From positions 175,160-239,159 of the forward strand of contig VXAA01003310.1 of NCBI GenBank assembly GCA_013399115.1: a DNA stretch of 64,000 bases. Direction: 5' to 3'. Below the pieces are notes generated by a model that was not told the DNA's origin, made no database searches, and saw nothing but the letters and a program-made list of their open reading frames with translations. Source of the stretch: Anseranas semipalmata. Lineage: Eukaryota; Chordata; Aves; Anseriformes; Anseranatidae. The position numbers were made by a program, and so were the translations under genes. Of the stretch, positions 61,401 to 64,000 are shown piece after piece. Position 1 is the first letter of the stretch. Every line of letters begins with the position of its first letter.

Positions 61401-63009
61401 TGTGGGTGACAGAGGCAAAAGCCCCACTGGACATCCCACCAGTGGCACTTACAGCGCCGCTGGCTGCATGAGGAGCATCTCGGTGGTTTTCACGTGTGCA
61501 AGTCCCCCACTTGTGGACACCATCTGAGTGGGCTCTTTCAAGAAAGACAGTATTTAAGTTGTGCTAGAACATCAGGAAGCGAAGGACCTCTTTGGCTGCC
61601 ATTGTTGCATCTGCCTGCACCACCCTAAATACCACTTTTGGATTACTCAGATTTTTTTTCCTCAATTGTTGTTTGTGCTAGAATAGAAAGTCTCTGAAGG
61701 TTTACAGCGAAAAATGTTGTGGTGTCCTTGCTCACTTTGAGTCCTGTCTCACAGAGCAAACATACACCCCACTTGCTTTATGCCTGCTCAGGCAGCCCTT
61801 TGAGCAATTACTTGCTTTTATGCAACTTGCCTGCTCCTGAGCAAAAGAAATAAAAAGGCAGGCAGGTCACCAGTAGCAGGGTTGCTGTTGAAATCCTGTT
61901 GATGTTAATATGAAGACAGAGGGAAAAGGTGTCCATTTGCAGATTGTCGTGAAGCAGGCATTCAGAACTTTTCTAGAGCAGTTCTTAACAATGCATCCGC
62001 TGCACATCGTGCCTCAGGGAGGCCACCAAAGAATCAGCAGGCTTTGCAGAACGCCGCCGGCTCGGCCAGTTGCCCACGCACCGGCGAGGAAGCTAGCTCG
62101 CCAACATCTTCTGTCCTGTACCAGGCCTGTGCCAGGCCTGACTGAGACCTGTTGTTGATGCTCCTGCCTCTGTTTATTGTCCAGTGAGCTTTTTTCATCT
62201 GAGCTGCTGCTTGTGTTCCTGAGTTCCAACCTTTTCTGCAGCTAGTCCTTTTTGTTAGTCTGATAAACTTCAGTGGGCCCACTCACGTGGGGATAAACAC
62301 GTGTGCGGAAGGCTTTGCATATAGATACTTAGGAGCTGACGTGTTACGCTGCTACCTGAAAACACAGTAGTGATTTCTTAACTGATTTTATGCAATCATT
62401 TAATGTTCCTCGTGAAATCCTGAGCCTCTCTCGCTGGTTCATTCTATATACCCCCCAAAACATATTGCCTTTGTTTTGGATATCTTCTTAGCTGCTGTTT
62501 TATCCTGCTGAGCTCAAACAAACAAGGTAAAAAACAGTACTGTAATGCAAACTTGTGAAACTTTAATACATGCTCATCACCCACTCAGGTAGCATTATAA
62601 TTGGTTTTAATATGCCGCTCCCTTCAATTGCAAGCATAAATGCAGGTCAGATGCAATGCATTTGACACATTATGAACAACAAAAAAACTGTTTGAATGCA
62701 TATAATTTTATTTTTTATTTTTATTTTTTCACAGAGTTTGTCATTCTTCAAGGCACAGATTTTGTTTCCCATGACTCACCCTTAATACCCTCGCTTAAAG
62801 CAAGCAGTTCCTAGGATTTTTCTCTTGTGGTTTTCATCTTTTGGTACAGCCTCAGCTGTGTTTGGTATTAGCAAGCTTTCTTGTCAACCATGACCACTGT
62901 TTTCTTATTAGACTTTCAAAAAGGCTGGGACCTATCATTGCTATAGCAAAGCGCTGAATGTAGACCCAGTGGGGAAACAAGCATCATTGCTAAATCCACT
63001 CCAGAGTAT
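58491..63009. other. Intergenic DNA between KDSR and the third CpG island
   Basis: About 4.5 kb with no gene recognised. Short GC-leaning frames occur at 60370-60891 and 61208-61471 without motifs. A paired E-box with a GATA core lies at 62284-62303. The spacing fits the human KDSR-BCL2 interval of several kilobases. Confidence 0.6.
62284..62303. promoter_or_regulatory. Twin E-box flanking a GATA core
   Basis: CACGTGGGGATAAACACGTG carries two perfect CACGTG palindromes with 8 bases between them and GATAA inside. This is a compact candidate enhancer about 0.7 kb upstream of the third CpG island. Confidence 0.45.
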
Positions 63010-64000
63010 CTCAAAGATTTGCCGTGCCTGTTCCCCCGGCTCGCCCCGTTCCCCCGGCGCCTTCGCTCCCCGTGCGGGAGGGAAAAGGGGGACGGGGGCC
63101 CGGGGCCAGCGGCGGCCGCTGGGTGGCAACAGCGTCCCGCCGGGGCCCCTCCGGGCGCCCGCGGGAGGGCGCCGGTTCCCGCGGGGGGTTTCCTCGAAGC
63201 GAGCCCCGCATCGCCCCAGCTGCGCGCACCGGGGCGTCCCTGCCGGGGGTGCCGGCGCCTCCCTGCCCGAGGGGATGGGGTGGGGAGACCCTGCTGGGCC
63301 CGGGGACGGGGGCTGGAAGGGCCCCAGCCTTTAAGACGGGAACAGGCAGAATTTATCAGATTTCTCTTTCCCCTCGTTAAGCGGAGAAAGGTGCTGAGCA
63401 TCTCCTACTCCCGTTTCACCCGGGTTCCGGCATTTCTCTCCATCTCAGCATCTCCTCTCCCAGCACCGCTCGTCCCTGCCCTGCTGTCGCTTGCCGGGGC
63501 AGCGGAGCCGCCGCTGTCCCCCGGCGCTGCTTCGCGTTTAAGCTGCTCGGGAGGTTAACTCCGCTCCTTTGCTCAGCCTGCGGACTCATCGCATCCCCGA
63601 ACTCCTACTTTCCCTCCTCTTCGGTGTAAAAACCCCCAGTCCGGGCGGAGGGACAACGCGGTGGCCCCCTTGTGCAGACAGCCCTGAGCTCTGACTTCCC
63701 ACGTGTCGCACGGGCGCGCCCGACAACCGAGCGGGAGCAGGTGCGTGCCGGGCCCGCACCGCCGGGGCTGCTGCGAGGGCAGGCCCCCGAGACTTTTCTT
63801 TAGAAACGGGCGCTTCATTTTATCTATTTCTCTCCTCACCATCCTCCCTCTTGTTTTATTTTTTATTTTTTTAAAATTTATTTCTTATTGTTAAATAAAT
63901 CCGTGCAGCCGCAGCAGCCTCGGGGGGCGGCCCGGAGCCACCCGCGGCGCTGCCGGCCCCCGCCGCCCGCTTCCTCGGCGCGGGAGGAGGAGGAGGAGGA
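63010..64000 (+). promoter_or_regulatory. BCL2: CpG island, inferred BCL2 promoter and leader region (runs off the end)
   Basis: An abrupt change to GC- and CpG-rich DNA at about 63010 continues to the window end, where a GGA triplet run begins. No BCL2 coding sequence is present. The assignment rests on the conserved vertebrate order and orientation VPS4B, KDSR, BCL2, and on the human BCL2 start lying several kilobases past the KDSR 3' end. The recalled human BCL2 leader also contains an AGGAGGAGGAG run. Many open frames here, on both strands, come from GC bias. An AT-rich pocket at 63855-63900 sits inside the island. Confidence 0.55.
63076..63098 (+). other. G-quadruplex-forming run in third CpG island
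   Basis: GGG A GGG AAAA GGGGG AC GGGGG fits the four-tract rule with short loops. The human BCL2 promoter is also known for a G-quadruplex near P1, but no sequence homology is claimed. Confidence 0.6.

Noticed and set aside
62916..63842. Long ORFs on both strands in the third CpG island
   Set aside because: The same GC-bias effect; none resembles BCL2 or another protein I know.

Overview
The window is nuclear DNA from a vertebrate, almost certainly a bird. Genes are split by GT-AG introns, three CpG islands stand in AT-rich surroundings, and the recognisable interspersed repeats are CR1 LINE ends, including a clear 3' end with the avian terminal octamer-like ATTCTATGATT. I recognise two protein-coding genes, both on the + strand, and infer the start of a third. 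The species cannot be fixed by reading.

Layout. 1-3430: intergenic, with one unassigned minus-strand ORF. 3500-4260: CpG-island promoter with NRF-1, CRE, ETS and YY1-like sites. 6497-20633: VPS4B, ten coding exons read through to the stop; the first coding exon is not visible, probably lost at an assembly N. 20634-22750: VPS4B 3' UTR with proximal and distal poly(A) signals and two Pumilio-type sites. 22750-32800: intergenic, with one decayed Ty3/gypsy integrase relic at about 28981-29355. 32830-34260: KDSR CpG island, broken by a 763-base N gap that very likely hides KDSR exon 1. 40731-55206: KDSR coding exons 2-10, complete to the stop. 55207-58490: long KDSR 3' UTR. 58490-63000: intergenic. 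63010-64000: a third CpG island running off the window end. From the conserved VPS4B-KDSR-BCL2 order in vertebrates it is probably the BCL2 promoter.

The genes belong to different pathways. VPS4B is the AAA ATPase that disassembles ESCRT-III. KDSR is the ER short-chain reductase of de novo sphingolipid synthesis. Nothing suggests they are co-regulated beyond ancient shared order. I found no previously undescribed defence or mobile system. The most unusual items are the integrase relic (gypsy elements are scarce in birds), the promoter-associated minus-strand ORFs, and the structured Pumilio site in the VPS4B 3' UTR.
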